Shown here one piece after another: positions 55,812 through 64,000 of a stretch of 64,000 nt of DNA. This DNA is from Pyxidicoccus caerfyrddinensis (GTDB taxonomy: Bacteria; Myxococcota; Myxococcia; Myxococcales; Myxococcaceae): NCBI RefSeq assembly GCF_010894405.1, contig NZ_JAAIYA010000009.1, positions 1 through 64,000 on the forward strand, written 5' to 3'. Both the position numbers and the translations under genes were made by a program. The stretch's first letter is position 1, and each line of letters begins with the position of its first letter. The notes beneath the pieces were generated by a model. That model was given only the letters and a program-made list of their open reading frames with translations. It searched no databases and was not told the origin of the DNA.

Positions 55812-55920
55812 GGGGTGTCGTTCCTCCGGAACTGCTGTCCTGGGCATCACGGTGCCCATGGCCCTCCGGAGGGGCACGCCCGGGACGCGGACGCACCGAG
55901 CGCGGCCGCTTCCCCGCCCG

Positions 55921-58263
55921 CTACGCCGCCTTGCGCACGTACGTGTCGAAGAGCGTCCCGAAGAAGAAGCGCCCGAAGCGGGCCAGCGCCGCCAGCCGCT
56001 GCGCCGAGTCCCGCGCGTACAGCACCCGCAGGGTGGACAGCTGCACGGTGAAGTCCTTCGCGTTCAGCCGCAGGAAACCCCGGTACACGCACGGCCCCGA
56101 CGCGTCCGCGCCCCGGTACACGGACACGAGCAGCCGCGTGGTGTCCACCCAGAGGTCCAGCCCCGCGTCGTCGTGGACGTCCTTGTAGCCGTCCATGAAG
56201 AAGCGCTCGCCCGACTCGGAGACGAGCGGGAGCTGGTAGCGCATCCGCCGCCCGCCCGCCCGGGCCAGGTCCTTCGTCATCAGGTGCAGCACGCCTCCCT
56301 CCACCGTCAGCGGCCGGGAGGACAGCACCGGCGCCTGCACGCAGCCGGACATGCTCAGCGGGTGCAGCGGGTGGGCGAACACTGCCTCCAGGTCACTCGC
56401 CTCCACGGTGAGGATGAAGCGGAAGGGAGAGGTGTCCAGCCGCTCCGGGTCCCCCGCGCGCAGGAAGTCCTCCTCCACCGCGCCGGAGATGTAGCCGTAC
56501 ATCGTCTCGGTGAACTGCACGGACAGCGGCCGCGACGGCAGCGGCGCGGGCGCCTCGGAGACGGGCGAGTAATCCACCGTCCACCCGTGGCGCCGCGCCA
56601 TCAACGCCACGCAGCGCTCCGCCACCGCGGAGATGGTGAGCAGCGGGTTGGTGCCCAGTGGCCGCGGAATCACCGAGCCGTCGCTGACGTAGAGCCCGTC
56701 ATGGACGCCGGTGCCGGACTCGCCCGCGAAGAGGCGGCCCTCGTCGTCCACCACGCCCTCCTCCGCGCGCTCCGCCATGGCGCAACCGCCGAGCGGATGG
56801 GTGCACAGCAATTCATGCCCGGTGAGCTTGCTCCACAGCGGGTTGCGCACGAAGGTGCCGCCCAGTGCCTCGGTGGCGCGGCGCAGCCGCTCGTCCACCC
56901 GGGTGAAGACGGGCTGCAGCCCCGCGTCCGGCCAGTACACGCGCACCCGGTCTCCGGCCAGCCGCATCTCGCCCTTGCCGTCGTCGTGCGACATGACGAG
57001 GAACGTCTGCGTGTTGCGCATGGCCCCGAAGTACGGCCCGCGCAGGGCGCTCTCCGCCATGCGTGCCATCTCCTCCATGCGGTCCTTGATGCCGCGGTCC
57101 GTGTCATCGCCGGAGAGGATGGAGGCCGCCGCGAGCAGCGCCGTCACCGGCCGGGCCAGGGCGCCGGGGATGACGCCGTTCTCGATGACCATGCCGTCTT
57201 CCTGATGCGGCGTGGCCCGGTCGTCGATGATGCCGCTGATGGTGGGGCCCACCGGCTCGAGCGTGTCGTGCGGCTGCGCTCCATGCCCCACGCCGTTGAT
57301 GGTGACGTCGGTGTTGTAGCCGAAGGCCATCACGTCGCCGTTGTTGCTGAAGCGCCGGCCGAGCTGCTCCGACAGCGGCAGCCCCAGCGCCTTCGAGCGC
57401 AGCAGGATTTCCGTCGTGCCCACCGTGCCCGCCGCGAGGATGACGCGGTCCGCGGTCACCCACAGGTCCGGTGCGTCGAAGTGCTCGCGGCCGGCATTCA
57501 TCGGCCGGTAGTAGACGCGCCAGCGCCCGCCGTCGCGCGCGAGGTAGCGCACGCCCACCTCGGTGAAGATCTTCGCTCCGTGACGCGCGGCGTCCGGCAG
57601 GTAGTTCATCAGCACCGAGTTCTTCGCGCCGACGTTGCAGCCCGTCATGCAGTCACCGCACAGCGAGCACCCGGGCTGGCGCACTCCGGCGGCGTTGATG
57701 CCTGGCTCGAAGGTGACGGCCAGCGGCGGCCGGCGGAAGGTGCCGCCCAGCTTCTTCGCGGCGCGCTCCAGCGCGTGCAGCGTGGCCAGCGGCGGCGCGG
57801 ACTCCGGGTAGGGCATGGGGCGCAGCATGTGCTCCGCCCAGGCGAAGCCGTCCTCCAGCAGCGCGTCCACGTCGTCCCGCAGCGCCTGGGGCCAGCGCGT
57901 GTCCAGGAAGACGCGCGGGTCCGGCCGCAGGGCCACGCTGGCGTTGATGAGCGACGTGCCCCCCAGGCCGCAGCCGTTGACGACCGAGACGTCGCCCCCC
58001 CGGTGCACCTCGAACAGGCCCGTGGGATTGCCCACGTCCAGGCCGCTCTCGGGGTCGAAGTGGACTTGCAGCTCCTTGAAGAACTCGGACTCGGTGCGCG
58101 GGTAGTCGCCGGGCAGCAATTCGCGGCCGCGCTCCAGCACGCAGACCTCCTGCCCCGCCCGAGACAGCCGGCTGGCGCTGATGGCGCCTCCATACCCCGA
58201 GCCCACCACCACGACGGAGTAATGGGCCTGCAGCTCGCTCCAAGGTGACGACAGCCTGCGCAT
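55921..58263 (-). CDS. GMC-type flavin oxidoreductase (cholesterol oxidase-like)
   Basis: About 780 residues. FAD motif VVVGSGYGGAISASRLSRAG near residue 20, then VVNGCGLGGTSLINA; a cysteine group CSLCGDCMTGC near 195-205 that is common in the long membrane-associated GMC members; and the C-terminal GMC block CTHPLGGCAMAE with GLYVSDGSVIPRPLGTNP. Residues after 560 form an extra beta-rich domain (METMYGYISG-like region, VFAHPLHPLSMSG). It may oxidise a sterol or other polycyclic alcohol. I chose the ATG at 58261-58263, with GGGAG upstream, over an in-frame TTG 12 bases earlier. Confidence 0.86.
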   Translation of the reverse strand: MRRLSSPWSELQAHYSVVVVGSGYGGAISASRLSRAGQEVCVLERGRELLPGDYPRTESEFFKELQVHFDPESGLDVGNPTGLFEVHRGGDVSVVNGCGLGGTSLINASVALRPDPRVFLDTRWPQALRDDVDALLEDGFAWAEHMLRPMPYPESAPPLATLHALERAAKKLGGTFRRPPLAVTFEPGINAAGVRQPGCSLCGDCMTGCNVGAKNSVLMNYLPDAARHGAKIFTEVGVRYLARDGGRWRVYYRPMNAGREHFDAPDLWVTADRVILAAGTVGTTEILLRSKALGLPLSEQLGRRFSNNGDVMAFGYNTDVTINGVGHGAQPHDTLEPVGPTISGIIDDRATPHQEDGMVIENGVIPGALARPVTALLAAASILSGDDTDRGIKDRMEEMARMAESALRGPYFGAMRNTQTFLVMSHDDGKGEMRLAGDRVRVYWPDAGLQPVFTRVDERLRRATEALGGTFVRNPLWSKLTGHELLCTHPLGGCAMAERAEEGVVDDEGRLFAGESGTGVHDGLYVSDGSVIPRPLGTNPLLTISAVAERCVALMARRHGWTVDYSPVSEAPAPLPSRPLSVQFTETMYGYISGAVEEDFLRAGDPERLDTSPFRFILTVEASDLEAVFAHPLHPLSMSGCVQAPVLSSRPLTVEGGVLHLMTKDLARAGGRRMRYQLPLVSESGERFFMDGYKDVHDDAGLDLWVDTTRLLVSVYRGADASGPCVYRGFLRLNAKDFTVQLSTLRVLYARDSAQRLAALARFGRFFFGTLFDTYVRKAA

Positions 58264-58465
58264 CGACGCTCCCAATGGCTTCTTCCCGCCCTGCTCCGCC
58301 CCTCACGCACTCCAGGTGCTACAGCCAGTGCAGGCAGACGGGGAAGAGCGACCAGGGAGACAGACGCCCGAGCCGCCATTCCTTGGGCCTGCGTGCCCCA
58401 GGGCCAGGACCCGGACATAGAAGGGCTTCTGGCACCGGTCAAAATCCGTCCCGGTGCGCCGGGCC

Positions 58466-59167
58466 TCACTCCAGCTCCGCCGCCTCCCCATCCGCTCGGC
58501 GGAGCGCGTTGACGAGCCGGTGCGCATGCCGCGTCGTCTCCGGCTCGCGGTACTTCGGGCTCACCTTCAGCACCAGGTCCACCGCGGTGGGCAGGTCCAT
58601 CAGGTGGCCCGGCGATACATACACGGGCTGCACGCCCTTTCGCGTGCGCACCGCCATGCCCACCACCTCGCCCTTGTGGGTGATGGGCGAAGTGGAGCCT
58701 CGCGCGTCTCCCAGCTTCCCGTACGTCCCCACCAGCAGCGACTTGGCGCACCCGATGGACGGCACGCCGAACAACAGCCCACCGTGACAGGCAATCCCCA
58801 TGCGCCGGGGGTGCGCCGTGCCCTGCCCGTCGAAGATGACCACGTCCGGACGCACGGTGAGCCGCTCCCACGCGGCCTTCACGATGGGCAGCTCCCGGAA
58901 GGACAGCAGGCCCGGCACATAGGGGAACGTCAGCACCACCGCCGCGCCCGACTGCGCCACCGGCGCCAGCGTGGCCGCGTCGAGGACGACGATGCCGCCG
59001 TAGCCCGTGTCGTTGCCCTTCTCCGTGGAGATGTCCGCGCCCGCCACGCGCGCCACCTTCAGCCCCGCTGGGGGCTGGAGCACCAGCAACTCCCGCAACC
59101 GGCGCTGTAGCGCCACCGCTTCCGTGGGCGTGACATCCCAGCGGCCCACTTCGTCCTGAAGCTCCAT
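58466..59167 (-). CDS. nfi: Endonuclease V (deoxyinosine-specific)
   Basis: This 233-residue enzyme nicks DNA at the second phosphodiester 3' to deoxyinosine. The catalytic residues appear in VAGADIS (Asp), YVPGLLSFRELP (Glu, with the PYIP-like wedge), VIFDGQGTAHPRRMG (Asp) and PSIGCAKSLLVG (Lys). The ending PTAVDLVLKVSPKYREPE...AH.LVN is typical. Length fits the family. It is a single gene; the start at 59167 is supported by GGAGGG. Confidence 0.94.
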   Translation of the reverse strand: MELQDEVGRWDVTPTEAVALQRRLRELLVLQPPAGLKVARVAGADISTEKGNDTGYGGIVVLDAATLAPVAQSGAAVVLTFPYVPGLLSFRELPIVKAAWERLTVRPDVVIFDGQGTAHPRRMGIACHGGLLFGVPSIGCAKSLLVGTYGKLGDARGSTSPITHKGEVVGMAVRTRKGVQPVYVSPGHLMDLPTAVDLVLKVSPKYREPETTRHAHRLVNALRRADGEAAELE

Positions 59168-59386
59168 GCGCCGGCCCTCCCGTGACTGCAGCCCAATCTG
59201 GAGCCCTCCTGCCCCGAGGCAACCCACCACGTCACCTCCCTTTCATCCAACCGTGGACTACCGGACGCGAGGCCCCCCCGCGGAGCAAAGCCCCTGTTCT
59301 TTGGTCGGCCGGCGTCGCGTCCCGCCTCTTGTGGAGGGTAGGGATGACGGGCGTAGCGTGGACCTTCCCTGGTACGGGAGGTTGAG

Positions 59387-60415
59387 ATGCATCGGTTCCT
59401 CGCAGGCTGTCTCGCAGTGTCCGCGCTGTTGTTCGCCCACTCCGCCAACGCGTCCGAGTGTGGCTACACGGCCGCCGGCTGGAATGCCCCGAATGGCGCG
59501 GTGGTGTTCGACCGCGGCGAGGGCCCCATCCGCAACGTGATGGACGCCATCGGCGAGTACCGGACGCACTCCATGCTGTCCCACGGCGCCATCGGCAGCG
59601 TGTCCCACGCGACCATGAAGGACCCGGACCAGAACGGCTGGCCCACCGTGTGCGGGACGCCGCTCAACGTGAATCAACTCCAGTACGGCTACCCGGGGCT
59701 GGAGCAGGTCAACCAGGGCGGCATCTACCACTACATGTACGACCCGAACGGGAGCGGCCCCGAGTGGACGGCGTGGCAGCTCGGCGACGCCATGGGCGCG
59801 GCCCAGGTGGCGGACAACCTCTGGTTCAACCACCCGTACGTCAGCGACGCATCGCAAGTCGACTCGGGTCAGTACATCGACCGGCCGCTGTGGAATGGCG
59901 CGCGCGTGCCCTACTCGCTCTTCCAGTACCGCGACCTGCAGAGCGTCCACCAGATGCCGGGGAGCGCGTCGAACAACGGCATGGTGTGCTCCACCTTCCT
60001 CGCCTACGCGCACAACTACGCGGGCCGGGGCTTCGTCTCCGCGTACACGTACCCGCATGAGCGCATCGCCAACGCGTCCAACTCGCTCTATTCGGGCGTC
60101 TACAACCACTGCAAGTCGTCGCTCGGGTGGTTCGAGAACGCGGCCCTGACGGTCATCTGCCCCGTCTTCTGGAACGTGTGCGGCAACGCCGGCAACCAGG
60201 TGGCCAACTGCATGGCCGCCGGCCGCTGCGACACGAGCAGCAGCAGCATCTGGAAGGGCGTGCGTGACAACGGCTCCACCACCGCCACCTCCATCAGCCC
60301 GGACCGCATCGGCGGCTGGGGCGTCCACCCCATCTCCGCCACGCTGTGGGCGAGCGACTACTCGCACCAGCTCCAGTGGAACTCGGGCGGCAACGTGTAC
60401 GGCTGCTGGCAGTGA
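59387..60415 (+). CDS. Secreted protein, possible permuted NlpC/P60-type (YiiX-like) peptidase
   Basis: 342 residues with a signal peptide (FLAGCLAVSALLFAHSANAS). The order of motifs resembles permuted NlpC/P60 enzymes: an early AVVFDRGEGPIRNVMDAIGE, then a His-bearing THSMLSHGAIGS, and later a candidate nucleophile Cys in NGMVCSTFLAYAHNYAG. The last third has four further cysteines (HCKSSL, VICPVFWNVCGN, NCMAAGRC), suggesting disulfides. Peptidase function is inferred from this weak pattern. ATG 59387 follows GGGAGG. Confidence 0.65.
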   Translation: MHRFLAGCLAVSALLFAHSANASECGYTAAGWNAPNGAVVFDRGEGPIRNVMDAIGEYRTHSMLSHGAIGSVSHATMKDPDQNGWPTVCGTPLNVNQLQYGYPGLEQVNQGGIYHYMYDPNGSGPEWTAWQLGDAMGAAQVADNLWFNHPYVSDASQVDSGQYIDRPLWNGARVPYSLFQYRDLQSVHQMPGSASNNGMVCSTFLAYAHNYAGRGFVSAYTYPHERIANASNSLYSGVYNHCKSSLGWFENAALTVICPVFWNVCGNAGNQVANCMAAGRCDTSSSSIWKGVRDNGSTTATSISPDRIGGWGVHPISATLWASDYSHQLQWNSGGNVYGCWQ

Positions 60416-60456
60416 CGCGAAGGTCAGCTCCCTGACGGGAAGAGAGGAGGCCTCGG

Positions 60457-61815
60457 ATGAAGCCGGTGGACCGTCCCTGCTGGAAGCGGCGCTGGGCACG
60501 CATGATTGGACTGGCCACGCTGGTGCTCGTGGCCGGTTGGTTCCTCTCGCGGGAGCGGCCTCCTCCTCCGGGTCCGGCGCCGGAGGTTGCGAAGGCGCCC
60601 GAGTCCGAGCGCTTCTCCCCTGCCCCACCTCCAGCGCCCGCCGCGCCGCCGCCCACGGTGGCGGTGGACGCGCCCAAGGAGGCACCGGTGCCTCCGCCCG
60701 TCATCGACGCGGTGACGGTAGAGAAACAGGAGGTGTGCTCCGGCGAGGACAACCTCATCAGCGTCCGGGCGCACTCGCCGGATGGCAATGACACGTACCT
60801 GCACTCCACCATCGGCACGGGCACTGGAATGCGCGTGCCCCTGCGCGTGTGGCTGGAGCCGGATGGGACGTACGCGCAGCCGGTGGTGACGGTGTTCGGA
60901 AAGGACAACGTGTCCACGACGGTGCCGGTGCCTCGCTACACGGTGAAGTCGTGCGAGCCCGAGCGGCTGGTGGAGGTCCTCTCCCGGCGCCTCCCCAACG
61001 CCGACGAGGACTACGAGTTCCTCGCCCGCATCGTCGAGGTGCCGAAGCGGGACGCGGCGCCCCGCACGCCCTTCACGTCGGTGAAGTACGTGTGGACGTT
61101 CGATGACCAGCACACGGTGACGACGACGGCGCCGACGGCGTCCCACACGTTGAGCGGCGCGGGCTCGCAGCCGTGGGCCATGTACCTGCAGCACCTGGTG
61201 CGGGTGGACGTATTCGACGCGAAGGGTCGGAAGCTGACGGGCCGCTCGTCGATGCAGGTGCTCAACACGTCCTTCGAGAACTTCGACAAGAAGGGCGTCG
61301 TCACGCTGCTGGCCCGGGGCACGCCGCGCTTCCCGGAGCTGGGTGGGGACGGCGTGGTGCGCCAGACCTTCCGCCTGTATCACCAGTGGAAGGGGCTGGT
61401 GCGACTGGAGCGGGTGACGGCCCTTCGCGCCCGGGTGCCCGAGGTTGGCGCTCCGCCATTGCCGGAAGAAGCGGCCGAGGTGTCCCTGGGCGTGGATGTC
61501 ATTCCCGAGGGACAGGGCGTGGAGGTGACGGTGTCGCTGGACACGAAGGCCGAGCCGGAGGTGTCCGTCGTCACGTACGCACTGGAGGGCAACACGCTGG
61601 ACGGTCACCCGGCGAGGGGGACGTTCTCGGTGATGCGGCCTCCGCCCCGGCCCACGAAGGAGAACAGCACCCCCATCACCGACCCGGTGCTGATGGCGAA
61701 GGTGAAGAAGGCCCGCGAGCTGCTCGGTCAGCCCTTCGTCACCGACGAGGATCTGTGGCAACTGGAGCGAGAGGGGCGCTTCGACGACCTCAAGGTCCAG
61801 CGCGAGGTGCCCTGA
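60457..61815 (+). CDS. Membrane-anchored protein of unknown function
   Basis: 452 residues. One N-terminal helix (about 15-30, MIGLATLVLVAGWFLS) is followed by a Pro/Ala-rich spacer (residues 35-85). The rest is beta-rich (KYVWTFDDQHTVTTTAPTAS resembles a PKD-like strand pair), so it is probably periplasmic or cell-surface. It follows the secreted protein gene by 41 bases with a GAGAGGAGG site and may be co-transcribed with it. No enzyme motif is visible. Confidence 0.75.
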   Translation: MKPVDRPCWKRRWARMIGLATLVLVAGWFLSRERPPPPGPAPEVAKAPESERFSPAPPPAPAAPPPTVAVDAPKEAPVPPPVIDAVTVEKQEVCSGEDNLISVRAHSPDGNDTYLHSTIGTGTGMRVPLRVWLEPDGTYAQPVVTVFGKDNVSTTVPVPRYTVKSCEPERLVEVLSRRLPNADEDYEFLARIVEVPKRDAAPRTPFTSVKYVWTFDDQHTVTTTAPTASHTLSGAGSQPWAMYLQHLVRVDVFDAKGRKLTGRSSMQVLNTSFENFDKKGVVTLLARGTPRFPELGGDGVVRQTFRLYHQWKGLVRLERVTALRARVPEVGAPPLPEEAAEVSLGVDVIPEGQGVEVTVSLDTKAEPEVSVVTYALEGNTLDGHPARGTFSVMRPPPRPTKENSTPITDPVLMAKVKKARELLGQPFVTDEDLWQLEREGRFDDLKVQREVP

Positions 61816-61833
61816 CCGACGCCTCCCGAAGTC

Positions 61834-62160
61834 GGAATGGCCGTTCCGCCGACGAGGGACGGGAGGCTGCCAGAACCGCTCCCCCGCCGGAATGAACGTT
61901 CCTTCCAGACCGACCCGAGCCCCGGGCGGCCCTCCCGCCGGAATGAACGTTCCTTCCAGACCGACCGCCCCCCGGGCGGCCCTCCCGCCGGAATGAACGT
62001 TCCTTCCAGACCGACCGCCCCCCGGGCGGACCTCCCACCGGAATGAACGTTCCTTCCAGACCGACCGGCGGCCGCCCGGGCAGCCATGCCATCGGAATGA
62101 AAGTTTCGTCCGGGCAACCGGTGGCGGCACGGCCTCCCACCTGGGCGGAACGACCGTTCC
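61834..62160. repeat. Seven-unit tandem array of 50-55-bp repeats with a 14-bp palindromic core
   Basis: Cores start at 61834, 61889, 61940, 61990, 62040, 62094 and 62147 (spacings 55, 51, 50, 50, 54, 53). The four central cores read GGAATGAACGTTCC. The outer ones read GGAATGGCCGTTCC (first) and GGAACGACCGTTCC (last, perfect 6-bp arms); the sixth is degenerate. CTTCCAGACCGACC and a GC-rich spacer follow each central core. Spacings of 50, 54 and 55 break any reading frame, so it is not a protein repeat. It fills the gap between the genes ending at 61815 and starting near 62230. Confidence 0.8.
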
Positions 62161-62229
62161 ATCAGGAGTCCCGACCGGCGGCCACCCCGCCGGCCCCGGG
62201 GACGCGAGGACGTGGTGACGTCTCCGCGC

Positions 62230-63387
62230 ATGTCCGGAGCTTCCTCTTCCTCCTACAGCCGGCGGGCCCTGCTCCCGCTCCTGGTCCTGTGCTGCTGCGC
62301 CCCGGTCTTCGCACTCGCGGAGGAACTGCCGACCGACGGGGGCACCACCACGCCCCAACCATCGCCGGAGCCCACGACGGATTCCCTTCCGAAGGACGCA
62401 CTGGAGGCACTGGAGCAGCGCATCCTCGGCAAGGGCTGCGAGCCCAAGCTGCTCGGCAACGCGGACCGCCGCTTCGTCGAGGCGCAGCTCCTCTGCGATG
62501 CGCACCTGTCCTTCGTCCTCGTCCAGGCCTCGCTGGACGGGCACCCGGTGCCGGACTCGCAGCGGCGGCTGAAGGCGCTGCTGGCGGATGCACTCGGCCG
62601 GGCCCGGGGCCCCTTCAAGACCCAGAGCACCACGAACATCGCGGGGCAGGCACTCCCGCCCAGCGTGCTCTACCAGGGCTACGTCCTGCTGATGCTCGCG
62701 GGCATGGAACGCGCCGGTCTCGCGGACGCGGAGTCCACCGCCCTCTTCGACGGCCTGGCCGCACAGCTCGTGGAAGCACTCTCGCGACAGCTCCTATTGC
62801 CCAGCTTCGGCCGGTCCATCTGGCCCTGTGACAGCGCTCCGGCTGCGGCGGGCCTGCTACTCCACGGACGGCTCCGGGGTAACGCCGAGTCACGTGCCAC
62901 GGGTGAGCAGCTCGTCGCGCGCCTGGTCGAGCTGTCGAACCTGCCCACGGGCTTCCCCACGAAGGTGGACGCGAAGGGACGGCTGGTAGAGCCCACGCAA
63001 CGCGCCACCACCCTCGCGTGGACGGGCGCCTTCCTGGCCATGGCCTCGCATCCGGCGGCGAAGCGCTTCACGGCCACGCTGGTGGACGGCTACTGCGACC
63101 ATCCCGCCGGCAACGCCCTGCCCCTCGCCGCCTGCCGCGAGTGGCCGCGCGGAGTGAAGGGACGGGAGGACTCCGCCAGCGGACCGCTCGTCTTCGGCGG
63201 CTACTCCGTGGGCGCGAGCGCATTGGCCATCGCCGCCACCCGACTCTCCAGCGAGCACGCGCAATGGCACGCCCACCTGCTCAACGCCGCGAGGGAGATG
63301 GGCATCCGCACCACGCTGGAGCACCCCCGGAAACAGCCCCTGGAGGCGGCGCTCTACTGGTGGGGCACCACCGTGCGCCCGTGGTAG
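62230..63387 (+). CDS. Secreted helical-repeat protein of unknown function
   Basis: About 385 residues with a signal peptide (RRALLPLLVLCCCAPVFALA). A Thr/Pro-rich stretch (TTTPQPSPEPTTD) precedes a helical domain reminiscent of alpha/alpha barrels (SIWPCDSAPAAAGLLLHGRL, TTLAWTGAFLAMASHPAAKR, LVFGGYSVGASALAIAATRL). No catalytic residues can be assigned. GTG codons at 62212 and 62215, close to GAGGA, are alternative starts. It begins directly after the repeat array. Confidence 0.72.
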   Translation: MSGASSSSYSRRALLPLLVLCCCAPVFALAEELPTDGGTTTPQPSPEPTTDSLPKDALEALEQRILGKGCEPKLLGNADRRFVEAQLLCDAHLSFVLVQASLDGHPVPDSQRRLKALLADALGRARGPFKTQSTTNIAGQALPPSVLYQGYVLLMLAGMERAGLADAESTALFDGLAAQLVEALSRQLLLPSFGRSIWPCDSAPAAAGLLLHGRLRGNAESRATGEQLVARLVELSNLPTGFPTKVDAKGRLVEPTQRATTLAWTGAFLAMASHPAAKRFTATLVDGYCDHPAGNALPLAACREWPRGVKGREDSASGPLVFGGYSVGASALAIAATRLSSEHAQWHAHLLNAAREMGIRTTLEHPRKQPLEAALYWWGTTVRPW

Positions 63388-63394
63388 CGCACAG

Positions 63395-64000
63395 CTACGG
63401 CGTGCTTCGCGCTTGCGCCGGCCTGCCCTCCTTCACCAGCAGGTAGCCACGGTTCTCCTGCACGTCCGGCGTGCGCATGGACGCGAGGAGAGCGGTGGCC
63501 TTCACCCACGCCCAGCGCTGGTCCGTGGCGTTGACGTCCATGACGAGGAACGAGTCGGACTTCGCGTCATACGCCGCCAATGGGGAGACATGTCCGCCGC
63601 CCTGCTGTCCCAGCACGGGCCGGAAGTAGTTGATGATGACGTAGTCTCCCTCCGTCTTGAGGTTCTTCTTCAGCTCCTCACGGACGACAGCGTCCTTCAG
63701 CGAGTCGTTGAGCACGCGCAGCTTCACGTCCAGCCCCTGCGCCGCGAGCATCCCCGCGAGCTGGCGAAGCTGGATGCCTGCGTCCGACTGACCACCCTCG
63801 CCGCGCGGCTGGCCGAAGACCTCCGAGCGGGTCTTCACCTCGCGCACCTTCTCGTCGAAGAAGTTGTTCTGCGTGTAGCGGTAGAAGAGCGGGTCGAAGC
63901 CCGGGGGCAATCGCGCGCGGTCCTCGGCGGACACGAGCGAGGGGTCCTGCGGCTTCGCCACCGCGTCATTCCCCATGCGCACGGCGTTGAGCACGATGAC
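63395..64000 (-). CDS. Phytochelatin synthase-like papain-fold protein (partial)
   Basis: 202 residues are visible; the N-terminus lies beyond the window. NNFFDEKVREVKTRSEVFGQ and GIQLRQLAGMLAAQGLDVKL match the phytochelatin synthase/PCS-like family. The catalytic His is in GGHVSPLAAYD and the Asp in FLVMDVNA. The expected nucleophile Cys would be upstream, outside the window. Bacterial relatives mostly hydrolyse glutathione to gamma-Glu-Cys rather than polymerise it. Convergent with the gene ending at 63387. Confidence 0.82.
   Translation of the reverse strand, partial: VIVLNAVRMGNDAVAKPQDPSLVSAEDRARLPPGFDPLFYRYTQNNFFDEKVREVKTRSEVFGQPRGEGGQSDAGIQLRQLAGMLAAQGLDVKLRVLNDSLKDAVVREELKKNLKTEGDYVIINYFRPVLGQQGGGHVSPLAAYDAKSDSFLVMDVNATDQRWAWVKATALLASMRTPDVQENRGYLLVKEGRPAQARSTP

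Noticed and set aside
58466-59167. Endonuclease V as part of a dITP-based defence with the SIR2-HAM1 pair
   Set aside because: The inosine theme is tempting, but three kilobases and two unrelated genes lie between, and nfi is a common repair gene.
61728-62231. A repeat protein encoded by the minus strand of the palindromic array
   Set aside because: Unit spacings of 50, 54 and 55 bases shift the frame, so the apparent amino-acid repeats change from unit to unit. The DNA dyad is the conserved feature.

Overview
The window is very GC-rich chromosomal DNA from a delta-proteobacterial (Myxococcota) genome, most likely Myxococcus or a close relative. The signs are strong G/C third positions, many lipoproteins, ECF sigma/anti-sigma pairs, and above all a gene cluster matching the elb ether-lipid genes described in Myxococcus xanthus and Stigmatella. 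No intact phage, plasmid or CRISPR array is present. The only transposon trace is an IS5-like transposase remnant at 157-408.

Layout. 435-5054 (minus) is a Gld-type ABC exporter operon: ATPase, permease, GldG-like protein and DUF4340 protein, joined by ATGA overlaps. 5127-15844 holds housekeeping and envelope genes: a TIGR01777 epimerase, a Sua5-type tRNA threonylcarbamoylation enzyme, a TetR regulator with tandem operators in front of a secreted alpha/beta hydrolase, an M24-fold enzyme, two lipoproteins, ferrochelatase, ApaG and a TerC protein. 15917-21159 is a glgX-treY pair for making trehalose from glycogen; glgC follows at 32085. 21330-21647 encodes a SWIB-domain protein, followed by a hairpin repeat array. 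22035-30800 is the elb-like ether-lipid cluster, centred on a 1468-residue four-module protein (ElbD). 30821-41357 carries an FHA-GGDEF protein with a small unlisted membrane protein behind it, glgC, an RtcB RNA ligase, an SDR protein without its catalytic Tyr/Lys, adenosine deaminase, a BamB-like lipoprotein, a flavin monooxygenase and a MarR-AraC fusion regulator. 41593-48979 holds a PcrA/UvrD helicase, a thioesterase and two ECF sigma/anti-sigma modules.

The most interesting part is 41441-53740. Three intergenic elements (41441-41585, 49264-49391, 50142-50272) fold as circularly permuted tRNAs. In each, the T arm and the acceptor 3' strand come first, then the acceptor 5' strand, D arm and anticodon arm, and the whole is closed by a shared terminal stem carrying CCGA/CACT-type internal-loop bases. 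This is the architecture of bacterial Y RNAs (YrlA type, tRNA mimics bound by Ro60). Two of them flank a PPP-family phosphatase gene and lead directly into a Ro60 orthologue (rsr, 50424). That is followed by a coiled-coil protein of unknown function and a JAMM-motif protein. An RtcB ligase gene, a frequent partner of Ro RNPs, lies 14 kb upstream.

Convergent with that operon is a SIR2-HAM1 gene pair (53792-55214) resembling the KomC/KomB parts of the Kongming anti-phage system. Its HAM1 protein has lost the usual catalytic acid. The right end (55302-64000) holds a DUF2267 protein, a GMC oxidoreductase, endonuclease V, three secreted or anchored proteins of uncertain function, a 50-bp palindromic tandem repeat array and a partial phytochelatin synthase-like gene.
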